Positions 50,517 to 53,689 of a DNA stretch of 64,000 nucleotides are shown here, piece after piece. Below the pieces are notes generated by a model. It saw only the letters and a list, made by a program, of their open reading frames with translations. It was not told the DNA's origin and made no database searches. A program made the translations under genes and the position numbers. The stretch lies in contig CM048748.1 in NCBI GenBank assembly GCA_026315105.1, positions 26,384,078 to 26,448,077 of the forward strand. Direction: 5' to 3'. Within the stretch, counting starts at the first letter, position 1. Each line of letters opens with the position of its first letter. The stretch comes from Locusta migratoria. Its lineage: Eukaryota; Arthropoda; Insecta; Orthoptera; Acrididae.

Positions 50517-51085
50517 TTGACTTGGAATGTATTACATTAAACGCACACATAAATAATTCATTAACTAGAATAAGGGAAAAAAATTTTTATCTGTAGGTAC
50601 ATTCAATAGCCGATGACCTTTCTTTAATATAATTTTACTCAATTATTTATAACTTAAACTTGATTTAAAATATTAGTAAGCATTTCTTTTTGAATATTAT
50701 TAAGAACGGTTCGAAACTTTATCCTTTTCGCGTCCTATCGATAGGGTTCTTCATTATACTAAAGGATCTTTTTGTAAATTTGTCTACTGAATTGCGTAAC
50801 GTGCCCTTAGACCAGCGTTTGCGTAATTTTCAGAGACTCTGCGGAAGTACCCGCCCCTGCCCATCCTGAACAGAGAGTGCAACAAAGAGTACAAGATTCC
50901 TGGCAGCGAGGTCGTCCTGGAGAAAGGAACGGCGGTCGTCATTTCCATCCTCGGCCTCCAGCATGACCCCAAGCACTTCCCGGATCCAGACCGCTTCGAT
51001 CCTGAGAGGTTCTCAGAGAACGAGAAGGCCAAGAGGCACCCGTACGTTTACCTGCCGTTTGGAGAGGGCCCTCGCATCTGCATCG
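8323..51085 (+). CDS. Cytochrome P450, CYP6-like; six exons, 3' end beyond window
   Basis: Coding join: 8323-8542, 19168-19406, 26510-26772, 46349-46548, 49515-49736, 50834-51085. The join reads 465 codons plus one base with no stop. Visible family landmarks are an N-terminal anchor (about residues 12-27), WxxxR at 132-136, AGFET at 324-328, ExxR at 382-385, PERF at 438-441 and FGEGPRICI with the haem-ligand Cys464. P450s of this type are NADPH-dependent monooxygenases on the cytosolic face of the endoplasmic reticulum; CYP6 members often oxidise plant toxins, insecticides and endogenous lipids. The substrate of this one cannot be read from sequence. CYP6 proteins are about 500-515 residues, so one more exon of about 45-50 residues is expected; none was seen in the 12.9 kb after exon 6. 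Introns are about 10.6, 7.1, 19.6, 3.0, 1.1 and more than 12.9 kb and full of transposons. No lesion is seen in any exon, so the gene looks functional. Confidence 0.93.
8570..8700 (+). mobile_element. Mariner-type end fragment (weak)
   Basis: The sequence ACGAGGGTTGGAACTTAAAT at about 8575 resembles the terminal repeat of insect mariner elements, which typically start CGAGGGT. No transposase follows, so this is a low-confidence end fragment inside intron 1. Confidence 0.35.
8701..10080. other. Intronic; possible decayed LTR or repeat, no gene
   Basis: The stretch 8990-9480 is GC-richer than its surroundings and contains a small hairpin (GGCCCTTGCGGGCC near 9118) and AATAAA near 9430; it could be a solo LTR, but no terminal repeats or target duplication were found. 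A 77-bp intron-like segment with CAG|GTAAGT and cccacag borders lies at 9860-9936, host unknown. Confidence 0.3.
10085..10265 (+). mobile_element. tRNA-like SINE fragment, third type
   Basis: It has a B-box-like CCTAGGTACGATTCCCGGTC, a CATCATCATCATC stretch and GACGCGCAAGTCGCCAAATG, a combination I recognise as an insect SINE-like repeat different from families A and B. The ends are uncertain. Confidence 0.5.
10269..10447. repeat. Foldback MITE, 55-bp inverted arms
   Basis: Arms 10269-10323 and 10393-10447 are inverted copies (about 90% by eye), starting ACCAACACCACCTAGAGAG, with a 69-bp centre. No ORF. It is non-autonomous and lies in intron 1. Confidence 0.85.
10490..10586 (+). mobile_element. 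Mariner/SETMAR-like transposase N-terminal fragment
   Basis: The frame starting with ATG at 10499 reads KQEQRSWIKVECARGRTARQ, which resembles the helix-turn-helix start of SETMAR-type mariner transposases. It is cut by the SINE-like sequence beginning about 10587. Confidence 0.6.
10587..10725 (+). mobile_element. tRNA-headed SINE, variant, 3' truncated
   Basis: The head GCCGCGGCGCAGTGGCAGAG has a B-box GGGGATCGATTCCCC, and the body stops at TTTATAAGTAAA. It shares the variant head (CATTGAGGCGCT) with the minus-strand copy near 36144-36342. Confidence 0.75.
10726..11345 (+). mobile_element. Penelope-like element, 3' part with GIY-YIG endonuclease
   Basis: From 10750 a frame encodes the region after the RT, ending near an A-run at about 10993; one apparent frameshift leads into a second frame that stays open to TAG at 11340-11342. 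That frame contains SGVYKIICDTC and SSYYIGQTERAFKIRF, the GIY-YIG endonuclease core of Penelope-like retroelements, which makes the nick used for priming. The RT domain is absent. This piece is close to intact and therefore relatively young. Confidence 0.85.
11346..12050. other. Repeat debris; possible LINE C-terminal trace (-)
   Basis: Minus-strand reading around 11640-11810 gives HNMPHVVIECPKRRFKGSIE, resembling the cysteine-containing tail after LINE reverse transcriptases. Otherwise nothing was recognised; the first ~150 bp may be the Penelope-like 3' end. Confidence 0.3.
12055..13290 (-). mobile_element. Non-LTR retrotransposon RT remnant (jockey-like), split by a SINE
   Basis: Reading right to left: GVPQGSVTGPLLFLIYI (RT motif block), SDDAVIYRL in place of FADD, then LTLNNDKCEVIHTS, KYLEITITSDVNWKEHV, then after the SINE VQRRAARFV-type sequence and the REWN C-terminus near 12130. 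Frameshifts and stops are present and the 5' half is missing. The SINE at 12503-12701 sits inside it, so this LINE is older. Confidence 0.85.
12503..12701 (-). mobile_element. SINE family A inside LINE
   Basis: Full-length minus-strand copy with a perfect 15-bp target duplication CGGACAAGCGTAGTG (12488-12502 and 12702-12716). Confidence 0.92.
13351..13490 (+). mobile_element. tRNA-headed SINE, family B, 3' truncated
   Basis: The head CGCGGTGGAGTGGCCGAGCG with GGAGGTTCGAGTCCTCCCTC is followed by a short body (TGTTGTCCTTAGC). Family B differs from A in the head and in the CTCGCCGTCGG segment. Confidence 0.75.
13491..13924. other. No recognisable gene
   Basis: A GC-richer stretch at about 13600-13760 has no ORF or motif that I recognise. 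Confidence 0.4.
13925..14835. repeat. Diverged tandem array, unit about 125-165 bp
   Basis: The marker ATGTGCAAAATTTTATCGCA, followed by a GTATTGATAT-like block and a CTTTCAGTTTTTC...AATTTTCC block, recurs at about 13942, 14064, 14190, 14335 and 14800, with two weaker units between (recognisable near 14560 and 14705). Units differ by many substitutions and indels, so this is an old array. Confidence 0.8.
14836..15540. other. No recognisable gene
   Basis: It contains GGGACACCCTGTAT near 15200, a motif that often marks insect transposon ends, but no partner end was found. Confidence 0.4.
15690..16913 (-). mobile_element. Tc1-like DD34E transposase remnant, broken by SINE and LINE
   Basis: From right to left: SIIQKLKEENTIVNRPRQGR (helix-turn-helix and GRPR-like hook), RTVRRYLNNAGYNARVPRRK, a shifted frame with KFTLSHVDGRSSVWR (first catalytic block, HDKY), then FYFQEDNDPKHT (second Asp), SPDLSPIENIWNELK (Glu), and beyond the SINE the C-terminus SMAQRLEAVEHRNARITKY at about 15760-15700. 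At least one frameshift separates the blocks. Its 5' end is lost at the LINE/SINE junction. Bases 16795-16913 belong to the LINE and are only an overlapping frame. Confidence 0.85.
15779..15979 (+). mobile_element. SINE family A inside Tc1 element
   Basis: Full-length copy with a 12-bp duplication AGTAAACGCATT (15767-15778 and 15980-15991), inserted near the Tc1 C-terminus. Confidence 0.92.
16795..17733 (+). mobile_element. Non-LTR retrotransposon (EN-RT LINE), 5' truncated; reference copy
   Basis: A 292-codon frame is open to 17625 (tail frameshifted at about 17577-17590, real C-terminus in another frame to about 17713). It has GVRQGCSLSPMLFNLYIE, LRFADDIVILSD (RT active site), KSKTRVMECS, DEFCYLGCKIT and FVWSVALYGSETWT, the pattern of insect endonuclease-reverse transcriptase LINEs. 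The 3' end is a short (AAC)n tail. The 10-bp duplication ACTAAATAAT (16785-16794 and 17734-17743) gives exact borders. It is a recent 5'-truncated insertion. The same family occurs at 36655-37768, 57500-58170 and 61815-64000. Confidence 0.93.
17744..17868 (+). mobile_element. SINE family B-like fragment
   Basis: Starts CCGCGGCGGATTAGCCGTGC directly after the LINE target duplication, with a B-box variant (GAGCTTCGAGACC) and a truncated body CTTAGGTTAGTTTGCC. It probably truncated the Tc1 element before the LINE arrived. Confidence 0.65.
17869..18180. other. No recognisable gene
   Basis: It begins ACAGGGTGTCTCACGAAAG, a transposon-end-like motif, then GC-rich sequence; nothing assigned. Confidence 0.4.
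18190..18275 (+). other. tRNA-like sequence (SINE head or pseudogene)
   Basis: It has an A-box-like TTAGTGGTATAGAG and B-box-like GGGTTCAAATCTC at tRNA spacing, but no convincing acceptor stem. Probably a SINE head, not a working tRNA. Confidence 0.5.
18290..18955 (+). mobile_element. LINE 3' end, split by a SINE
   Basis: The reading TYNARNKNNLHKDLK before the SINE resumes after it with LVQKGVHFSGR-like sequence in a shifted frame, then NLATNKDQFKGSIKDFLV. The 3' end GGATCTATGGAACAAATAAC with TAATCTAATCTAA tail is typical of an insect LINE 3' UTR. Confidence 0.75.
18410..18612 (-). mobile_element. SINE family A inside LINE
   Basis: Minus-strand full-length copy flanked by ACTTAAAAGCA (18399-18409 and 18613-18623). 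Confidence 0.92.
19168..19406 (+). CDS. P450 exon 2 (residues 75-153, C-helix)
   Basis: The acceptor ttctttctttacag ends at 19167, and the first two bases complete Gly74. The exon encodes the beta-1 region, the RDPDIVRHILVKDFSLF stretch conserved in clan 3 P450s and the C-helix motif WRQLR (132-136), whose Trp and Arg contact haem propionates. Two donors are possible: G|GTATGT at 19396 has the stronger consensus, but AAG|GTTGGT at 19406 is phase 0, matches exon 3, and gives the expected spacing from GKLKGMF to the DCG of the next exon. A SINE with a TG microsatellite begins only about 55 bp after the donor. Confidence 0.92.
19462..19715 (+). mobile_element. SINE family B with internal TG microsatellite
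   Basis: The head GTGGTGGAGTGGCTGAGCG is normal; the GGCATGGGTGTGTG junction has expanded into (TG)n at 19553-19599. The flank TAAATTC (19455-19461 and 19716-19722) is a likely 7-bp duplication. It lies about 55 bp after the donor of P450 exon 2. Confidence 0.85.
19723..20160. other. No recognisable gene
   Basis: Intronic AT-rich sequence with no motif recognised. Confidence 0.5.
20161..20540 (+). mobile_element. LINE RT fragment (jockey-like)
   Basis: GILGPLLFPICINDKY-like sequence at about 20205 and KYLDVTLRSDIEWNEHVKII at 20396-20455, followed by GKANRRLRSIGK. It corresponds to the same domain as the element at 12055-13290. Frames are broken. Confidence 0.75.
20675..21250. repeat. Large imperfect inverted repeat around a TG microsatellite
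   Basis: The arm at about 20675-20895 matches, inverted, the arm at about 21052-21250: shared blocks include GCTACAGTTGTAGCATTTTC versus GATGCTACAACTGTAGC, GCTTTAAAATTG and AGTTCGTACTGTTAATTAGAA. The centre contains (TG)n at 21005-21046. Arms carry hammerhead-like motifs. It could be two opposed Penelope-like 3' ends. Confidence 0.8.
21175..21216 (+). ncRNA. Hammerhead-like motif, partly degenerate
   Basis: Stem I ACCCA (21175-21179) with TGGGT (21212-21216); core TTGAAGA; stem II GCTAC/GTAGC with loop AACT; then GAAAC and a defective stem III (C-C mismatch). Same order as the motifs at 25139 and 51469. Confidence 0.45.
21726..21780 (+). repeat. Poly-A run, 55 bp
   Basis: Uninterrupted A run followed by C-rich low-complexity sequence to 21862. 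It could be the tail of a decayed retroposed copy, but no body was identified upstream. Confidence 0.8.
22095..22358 (+). mobile_element. Penelope-like RT fragment, plus orientation
   Basis: The frame contains WKPTCFFCYVEDTFVI (RT active-site block YxDD) and, after shifts, EMEGKMPFLDVMVKR, the Penelope-like LPFLDV motif, then YRKTTHTDLYLHADSFH. It ends at a SINE head. It overlaps in sequence with the opposed fragment at 22545-23616. Confidence 0.8.
22359..22544 (+). mobile_element. SINE family A head fused to Penelope-like terminal sequence
   Basis: 22359-22412 is a family A tRNA head (GCCGGCCGCGGTGGCCGAGG). It is joined to TATTTAAATCGCCCGCCACC and a GC-rich stretch ending CACCTGATGATGT, which resembles a Penelope-like terminal region. 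The junction is abrupt. Confidence 0.5.
22545..23616 (-). mobile_element. Penelope-like element RT, minus orientation
   Basis: Minus-strand blocks in order: FCLNQLRKYVVKR, then IVVLPADKGNATVVVSHKDY, DGSYRKISVGPTKK, RLYGLPKVHK with PLRPIVS, MSFDVVSLFTRVP (RT motif A) at about 22805-22860, FIGQKFDEKTTEHFRHV, and at 22560-22620 FFRYVNDIFVIW, with YVDD changed to YVND. Several frameshifts break it. The GIY-YIG domain is absent. Confidence 0.88.
23617..24279. other. No recognisable gene
   Basis: It contains CACCCCCACC-type runs near 23827 and 24148 and a GAAACACCCTGTAG transposon-end-like motif near 23694. Nothing assigned. Confidence 0.4.
24280..24480 (+). mobile_element. LINE 3'-terminal fragment
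   Basis: REIRSKPERFMCSFLPRAIREWN matches the C-terminal end of jockey-like insect LINEs; a related end is at 47470-47730 and, on the minus strand, at 12060-12230. Confidence 0.7.
24784..24940. repeat. Long near-perfect hairpin, 71-bp arms
   Basis: Arms 24784-24854 and 24870-24940 match inverted with about 4 mismatches; the 15-bp loop consists of repeats of CTGCTCA. It lies just inside the left end of the TIR element. Confidence 0.92.
25139..25183 (+). ncRNA. Hammerhead ribozyme-like motif (Penelope type)
   Basis: Stem I ACCA (25139-25142) pairs with TGGT (25180-25183). Core CTGAAGA at 25143-25149 fits CUGANGA. Stem II GTTTTA/TAAAAC (25151-25156 and 25164-25169). Then GAAA (25170-25173), a 2-bp stem III (AC..GT) and GTC with the predicted cut after C25179. 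The single extra T at 25150 is the only departure from the standard core. Short stem III is known for hammerheads of Penelope-like elements. Confidence 0.6.
26510..26772 (+). CDS. P450 exon 3 (residues 154-240)
   Basis: The acceptor is gttcccggcag at 26509, with reading phase 0. The exon encodes a TLSDCGREM helix and YSTDVIASVAFGIDCN, the D/E-helix region of CYP6-type enzymes, then the FEPTVRAGISSLFTF stretch before the F-G loop. The donor is CG|GTAACG at 26772/26773, phase 2. The exon is strikingly GC-rich compared with the AT-rich surroundings and with exon 4. That opens long spurious frames, including a 236-codon shadow frame, but only this frame joins its neighbours and carries P450 motifs. 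Confidence 0.92.
26895..28560 (+). mobile_element. LINE RT remnant, pyrimidine-rich
   Basis: Successive frames give GHDHITYRHLKAC, a CGF-type block at 27267, LSAIFMSLQKEYDNVWHSGLL (motif A region), YLLYTADMTQPASPVQLFQY followed by DVDTAFLVLAP in place of the YADD active site, then LTWTPHLRTIQ and YESLIRPHPMLL. Many frameshifts break it. It begins about 120 bp after the P450 exon 3 donor. An AT microsatellite (28168-28233) lies in its C-terminal part. Confidence 0.8.
28168..28233. repeat. (AT)n microsatellite, 66 bp
   Basis: Pure AT dinucleotide run inside the LINE remnant. Confidence 0.95.
28561..30598. other. No recognisable gene; possible solo LTR at 29460-30200
   Basis: 28600-29450 is AT-rich with nothing seen. 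29640-30180 is more GC-rich, with an AATAAA near 30168 followed by TTCATTTATAAAG, as at the end of an LTR or transcript. Terminal TG/CA and target duplications were not found, so the LTR reading is weak. Confidence 0.3.
30599..30781 (+). mobile_element. SINE family A, internally deleted head
   Basis: Head GGCGCGATGGAGTGGCCCGC with a deletion before GGGGGTTCGAATCCCCC, then the normal body. Flanks TTCAATTT (30591-30598 and 30782-30789) are a likely target duplication. Confidence 0.8.
30790..31060. other. No recognisable gene
   Basis: It contains an 84-codon plus frame (30790-31044) without recognised motifs, directly after the SINE. Confidence 0.35.
31065..32990 (-). mobile_element. Mariner/SETMAR-like transposase, halves separated by an insert
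   Basis: Minus-strand C-terminal half at 31190-31600: LILQWDKCVDRWATM-like sequence, the usual C-terminus, with GDYVEK preserved in the alternative frame. N-terminal half at 32530-32990: DTVMKADRRVQSMAISREL and GYWKISCRW, the second helix-turn-helix ending in RWVP. A second copy of the GYWKISCRWVP segment lies at 31068-31112. Both halves have shifts. Confidence 0.65.
31610..32525. repeat. Insert with diverged internal direct repeats
   Basis: About 31880-32035 and 32325-32490 share blocks such as GCAGAAGGAAAACACGTGATT versus GCAGAAGGTAATCACGCGATT and GTCTTCGGAAAA. AGTTCGTCCGC-type words recur at 31640-31655, 32055-32105 and inverted at 32460-32475. It separates the two mariner halves and may be a non-autonomous element. 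Confidence 0.5.
33295..33535. repeat. Foldback element made of two opposed tRNA-like heads
   Basis: Minus-facing arm about 33295-33362 (GGTTCGAATTCCGGTTCTGG when inverted) and plus-facing arm about 33440-33533 (GGGATAGCTCACTTGCTAGAG, GGTTCGAATACCGG). Both continue into AGTTTTAATCT.CCAGGGA. The heads look like a tRNA-derived repeat common in insects. Confidence 0.75.
33750..35143 (-). mobile_element. Tc1-like transposon, copy 1, complete ends
   Basis: Terminal repeats CACTACTGGCCATTAAAATT and (inverted) CACTCCTGGCCATTAAAATT, flanked by TA (33748-33749, 35144-35145). The minus-strand transposase is in pieces: RTVRRRLQQHGLSGRTP, FSDESRFCLQHHDGRIRVWR (first Asp), FQQHNARL and SPDISPIENVW (Glu). 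The second catalytic Asp is replaced by His (codon at 34184-34186). Frameshifts too. Same family as 47842-49208. Lies in P450 intron 3, antisense to the gene. Confidence 0.93.
35146..36143. other. No recognisable gene
   Basis: AT-rich intronic sequence with nothing recognised. Confidence 0.5.
36144..36342 (-). mobile_element. tRNA-headed SINE, variant head
   Basis: Minus-strand copy with head GCCGCGGCGGAGTGGCCAAG and CATTGAGGCGCT-type variant region as in the copy at 10587. A clear target duplication was not found. Confidence 0.85.
36655..37768 (+). mobile_element. EN-RT LINE, degenerate copy
   Basis: EDMLRKGKPTFSAFVVLEKAF (RT motif A area), FADDTVILSETAKDLE, KSKTWVMECSLR and the C-terminal RWIDPVINEEV match the 16795 copy but with many lesions. 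It ends in (AAC)n at about 37740-37768. Confidence 0.88.
37850..38340 (+). mobile_element. LINE C-terminal fragment
   Basis: A 133-codon frame contains AFDLIYKWQERWNEHPLHNS and SRLNHVRTGRGKSAYTMKK, resembling the region between RT and the cysteine-rich tail of insect LINEs. The cysteine part (HTIHRQRV-like) is in another frame. Confidence 0.7.
39235..39428 (+). mobile_element. SINE family A inside Tigger gene
   Basis: Full length, with perfect 15-bp duplication ATTTATGAGACTTTA (39220-39234 and 39429-39443). It interrupts the Tigger N-terminal region. Confidence 0.94.
39965..42011. other. No recognisable gene between Tigger pieces
   Basis: Some Tigger reading may persist to about 40180. Beyond that, AT-rich sequence without motifs to 42011. 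Confidence 0.45.
42014..43345 (+). mobile_element. Tc1/mariner-superfamily transposon with 73-bp TIRs
   Basis: TIRs 42014-42087 and 43273-43345 (CAGAGGG...GTCCAAA, TATCCACTGTTTAAA) are flanked by TA at 42012-42013 and 43346-43347. The transposase starts at 42198 (MAGAKLTFDERKSVLKWYFK, insect-type helix-turn-helix), has in-frame stops at 42453-42455 and 42519-42521, then MIVWSDEAQFKLIGTVN (first Asp) and, after a frameshift near 42930, YPPSSSDLTPVDVYLWG (third acidic block). The QQDGAPAHY block with the second Asp is damaged. Otherwise nearly whole. Confidence 0.92.
44011..45670. other. Mostly no gene; Tigger-end-like repeat at 44450-44545
   Basis: 44452-44540 repeats the 38776-38870 segment (CCTCAGAGGAAA, TCGAAAGAACATCTAAATTC). 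A short tandem of GAGCGAGTTT lies at about 44352-44381. The rest is AT-rich without recognised features. Confidence 0.45.
45671..45864 (+). mobile_element. SINE family B, full length
   Basis: Head CTGCCGCGGTGGAGTAGCCG, B-box GGAGGTTCGAGTCCTCC, body with TTTAAGTAGTTTGTAAGC. Flanks TTGTTTATA (45662-45670 and 45865-45873) form a target duplication. Confidence 0.9.
45874..46348. other. End of intron 3, no gene
   Basis: Contains a T-run at 46113-46136. Nothing else recognised before the exon 4 acceptor. Confidence 0.6.
46349..46548 (+). CDS. P450 exon 4 (residues 242-307, G-helix region)
   Basis: The acceptor cttctttacag ends at 46348. Its first base completes Arg241 from exon 3. The exon encodes DVSEYFRAMVADTIAHREK followed by NNITRKDFMDMLIQLKNKG, the family-typical segment before the I-helix. 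The variable linker after it is acidic. The donor is A|GTAAGT at 46548/46549, phase 1. It is AT-rich, unlike exon 3. Confidence 0.92.
46549..47465. other. Intron 4 start, no gene
   Basis: AT-rich, no motif recognised. Confidence 0.6.
47470..47730 (+). mobile_element. LINE 3'-terminal fragment
   Basis: The frame at 47570-47720 reads EIRLKTERFTCSYFARSTGEW and AMHFNVTSRGTM, the same C-terminal block as at 24280-24480. Confidence 0.7.
47842..49208 (-). mobile_element. Tc1-like transposon, copy 2, complete ends
   Basis: Ends CCATACTGGCCATTAAAATT and (inverted) CACTCCTTGCCATTAAAATT, flanked by TA (47840-47841 and 49209-49210). The 157-codon N-terminal frame (48546-49019) reads YRDLAARVGRDPMTVSRIRN and RTVRRRLQQHGLSARRP intact; a frameshift precedes SDESRFCLQHHDGRIRVWR. 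FQQDNARLH keeps the second Asp, and SPLSPTENV gives the Glu. Better preserved than copy 1. Lies in P450 intron 4, antisense. Confidence 0.94.
49211..49514. other. End of intron 4, no gene
   Basis: Nothing recognised other than the exon 5 acceptor. Confidence 0.6.
49515..49736 (+). CDS. P450 exon 5 (residues 309-381, I-helix)
   Basis: The acceptor ttacttttccgcag ends at 49514; the first two bases complete Arg308. The exon begins LTMDELAAQAFVFFAAGFET. The I-helix signature AGFETS (324-329) lines the oxygen-activation pocket, and the conserved acid/threonine pair is intact. It ends in the J/K-helix region with MSYLDKVVC. The donor is G|GTAAGT at 49736/49737, phase 1. It lies about 300 bp downstream of a Tc1 copy. 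Confidence 0.95.
49900..49990 (-). other. tRNA-like sequence, probably SINE head
   Basis: On the minus strand, GGTGTAGAGGTCAGTGCAAC and GGGTTCGAGTCCC give A- and B-box-like words and an anticodon-like stem (CTGC/GCAG). The acceptor stem does not pair. Lies in intron 5. Confidence 0.5.
50000..50833. other. Intron 5 remainder; 39-bp poly-A
   Basis: Poly-A run at 50476-50514, no element body identified upstream. Nothing else recognised. Confidence 0.6.
50834..51085 (+). CDS. P450 exon 6 (residues 383-465, K-helix to haem cysteine)
   Basis: The acceptor gcgtaattttcag ends at 50833; its first two bases complete Glu382 of the ExxR motif (ETLR). The exon carries KYPPLPILNREC, the HDPKHFPDPDRFDPERF region (PERF motif) and the haem loop FGEGPRICI with the thiolate ligand at Cys464. 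The donor is G|GTGAGT at 51085/51086, phase 1. The next exon should start by completing the glycine of CIG. No candidate was recognised before 64000. Confidence 0.95.
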
Positions 51086-51468
51086 GTGAGTGGTCTCGCA
51101 CATTACATTTTTCACTTCTGTATGTGGCGAAGAATTAATTCCTCAAATAGTTGGACTTCCCCGTAACAGTAACACACGAGTTTGCGTCTTATACAGACAA
51201 ACAGCCTTCGGAATGTGAACGAGTGTTTACAATTTGAAAGACGTGAGAGTTGCTGTGCTGTTGTAATGTGTGTGCAGTGTTGTGAAATGTGCAAGATGTT
51301 ATCCAAAATCGGAACACACGTGGATATACTTAATATGAAACTCCTAACTGTAAGTAAGACGAACTTATGTTGTAATTAATCAGTGTAACATATCACATGT
51401 ATTGTTTACTTATTATCGTTGTTTGCTCTGCCACATATACACAGTTAATGGCACTCAAATGTGTATGC

Positions 51469-51513
51469 ACCATCTGATGGTGTGCTGCTAGGCAGCTCGA
51501 AACCGGTCATGGT
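51469..51513 (+). ncRNA. Hammerhead ribozyme-like motif (Penelope type)
   Basis: Stem I ACCAT (51469-51473) pairs with ATGGT (51509-51513). Core CTGATGG at 51474-51480 differs from CUGANGA by the last base. Stem II GCTGC/GCAGC with loop TAG (51484-51496). Then GAAA, 2-bp stem III (AC..GT around CG) and GTC, predicted cut after C51508. Architecture equals that at 25139. Confidence 0.55.
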
Positions 51514-51656
51514 TAAATAAATAACTTCACTGAGAAGAAGAAAAAGCGACTGGTGGCAGTAATTTCTGAAACCTATTGCATACAATTACCTTTTGTTCTA
51601 ATGATTGGTGGGTCACTTGATAAGTTTATTATTGTAAGATGTGGCATAGTTTATTT

Positions 51657-52229
51657 GGTAAACTTTTACCGTTTATAAATGTCACTTCCGTGCACTGTAG
51701 GACACAAAATCGTGCTGAAAACGGTTCGTTTATTGAAGTTCTTTAATGCGATGTTGCATCTGGAGAGGTATTTTTCGTAACAGTGAAGTACAATTACGAA
51801 ACTGGTGAAATATGGTGCGAGAGCCTAGCGAAGTGAAAAAGTGAAGTCACGCTTTGCGATGTTCTTTTGTCAACCAATGAAGCCGAATCTACAGAGTCTG
51901 TTTAACCAATCGGAAAGCAGAGTTCGGGTGCAGCATATCAGCTTTCGATCGTGTGTTTCAATGCTACGTAATTCTTCATGTTACAGTTTATCAAAAAGAA
52001 AGAAAAACCTCACGGGGTGCAGACAGATCTATCTTTTACTGCAGTCACAGTATTGCTCAGATTAATGAAAGTTCAACCGCTTCCAAAAATGTTATACACG
52101 CGCGAAAGCGGGTGCATTTTAGTGCGAAATAAATCTGCATGTTTCTGCTTATCTTTTTTTTTTATTTTTTTTAAGGTAAACTTTTACCGTATATAAATGT
52201 CACTTGAAAATGAAACATCGCATTAAAGA
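51657..52229. repeat. Segment bounded by 31-bp direct repeats
   Basis: GGTAAACTTTTACCGTTTAT... at 51657-51687 recurs at 52175-52205 with one difference; the first 14 bases are a palindrome. A 16-bp word TCTTTAATGCGATGTT (51740-51755) occurs inverted at 52214-52229. Confidence 0.6.
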
Positions 52230-53685
52230 TCTTTCCAAAACACGCATTTTAAGACAAAGTATGTTGAGGAAAAGTACTTAGAAGTGATATTTACATACAG
52301 TAAAATTTGTCCGTTTATTTTATCCGGGATAGTTATGAGGTCATGGTAGGAAAACTAAGTATTACAATAATGTCTCAGAGCACCTAGTTACGGTGTAAAA
52401 CCACTAGAAATAATTCGTTTCGATCATCAAACAGAGCCATAAGAACAATAATGTGACTGTTGTCGTTGCAGGTGTTTATTCTTGTGTAAGAACAGCAGGA
52501 AAGCAGGCAATCTGCGTGCCGATTCGCCGCGCTGTTAGCCGCACGTCTATGTCCTTTCATTTACAAACAAAATACACAGAAAACGCTGGTAAACCTTACG
52601 CTCCCTAACCAAGTTGTCCAAGCACACTATGATTACATTTGCAATAAATATTACCTGAAAACAAAAATAAATAGCGTGTAGGAAATTAAAATTTTATCGG
52701 AGTTCCTGAATCATGAAACTCGAAACAAGAAAGCAAGCATGACAAAAAAAAATTCGGAAATTTAGAAAAAAAATTTTTTTTATTTAGAAAAAAATAATAG
52801 CTCCGATCGAAAAATACTACAGGAGAACCGTATCAGTGCTTAAAATAATCTATCGTTCCGTTTTCAGAAACAATCGATTTCTTTGATAGGTTTCAAGAAA
52901 TATCTTTAAAAAGTCGTTAAAAATCCTTCAAAACAGGACTCTGTGTTACTCGGTAACTATTACCACAAGAATAGCCCCCATACGTAAAAAACAGTGATCT
53001 CTATACAAACTGGATGTATAACTCTGGTGTTTGAACATATAATTGCAGCGTGCCTGCACATTCATATGTTTTGCACACGATTTCACATTGTCCGCCATGT
53101 TTAAATTTGGCAAACGAGTTTCCATCAGTTATTACGTGACAAAGAATTGCTTGCTTACCTCTTGATTTGGAATTTAATTCAATATTCGATGTTGTAGGTT
53201 GATATGGGAGTGCAATCGAAACATGTTTTCTTCTCTTTTTCTTGAAATGCTGTTTAGCAGCCATGTTTGAATTTGGCAAGAAACTAAATATGAATATCTA
53301 TGGCTGGCACGCTAAGACAGCAGAAAGTTCAACATCCAGAGTGTATAGAGATCAATGGTAAAAAACTAATTGTTTATCTTTGAAAAAGAAATGATAACTA
53401 TTTTTCCATGTGAACCTTCTTTTTTTTCGGCGGGGATTTCTCAATTTGGTTTTGTTCACAGGGGATCGACCTACATTGACGGTTTTCGACATCTATTCTT
53501 CGTAAAGAGTTTTGAGCTGTGGCTGATTGTCAAATCTAATATTGGGCTTCATCCAATGACCACTTTTAATTGATGGTACATTTTAAGAATCTTTCTAAAG
53601 TTTAAGGTACGGGATTCATCTGCTGATTGTCACACCTAAGATTGGGCTTCACCCAAAGGTCAGTTTTCTTTCCTAATTATTGTTA
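52230..53685. other. No recognisable gene
   Basis: AT-rich sequence. ATTTGGCAAACGAG/ATTTGGCAAGAAAC and ATTGGGCTTC.TCCAA words recur locally (53103 and 53271; 53541 and 53640), hinting at small old duplications. Confidence 0.4.
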
Positions 53686-53689
53686 ATCA

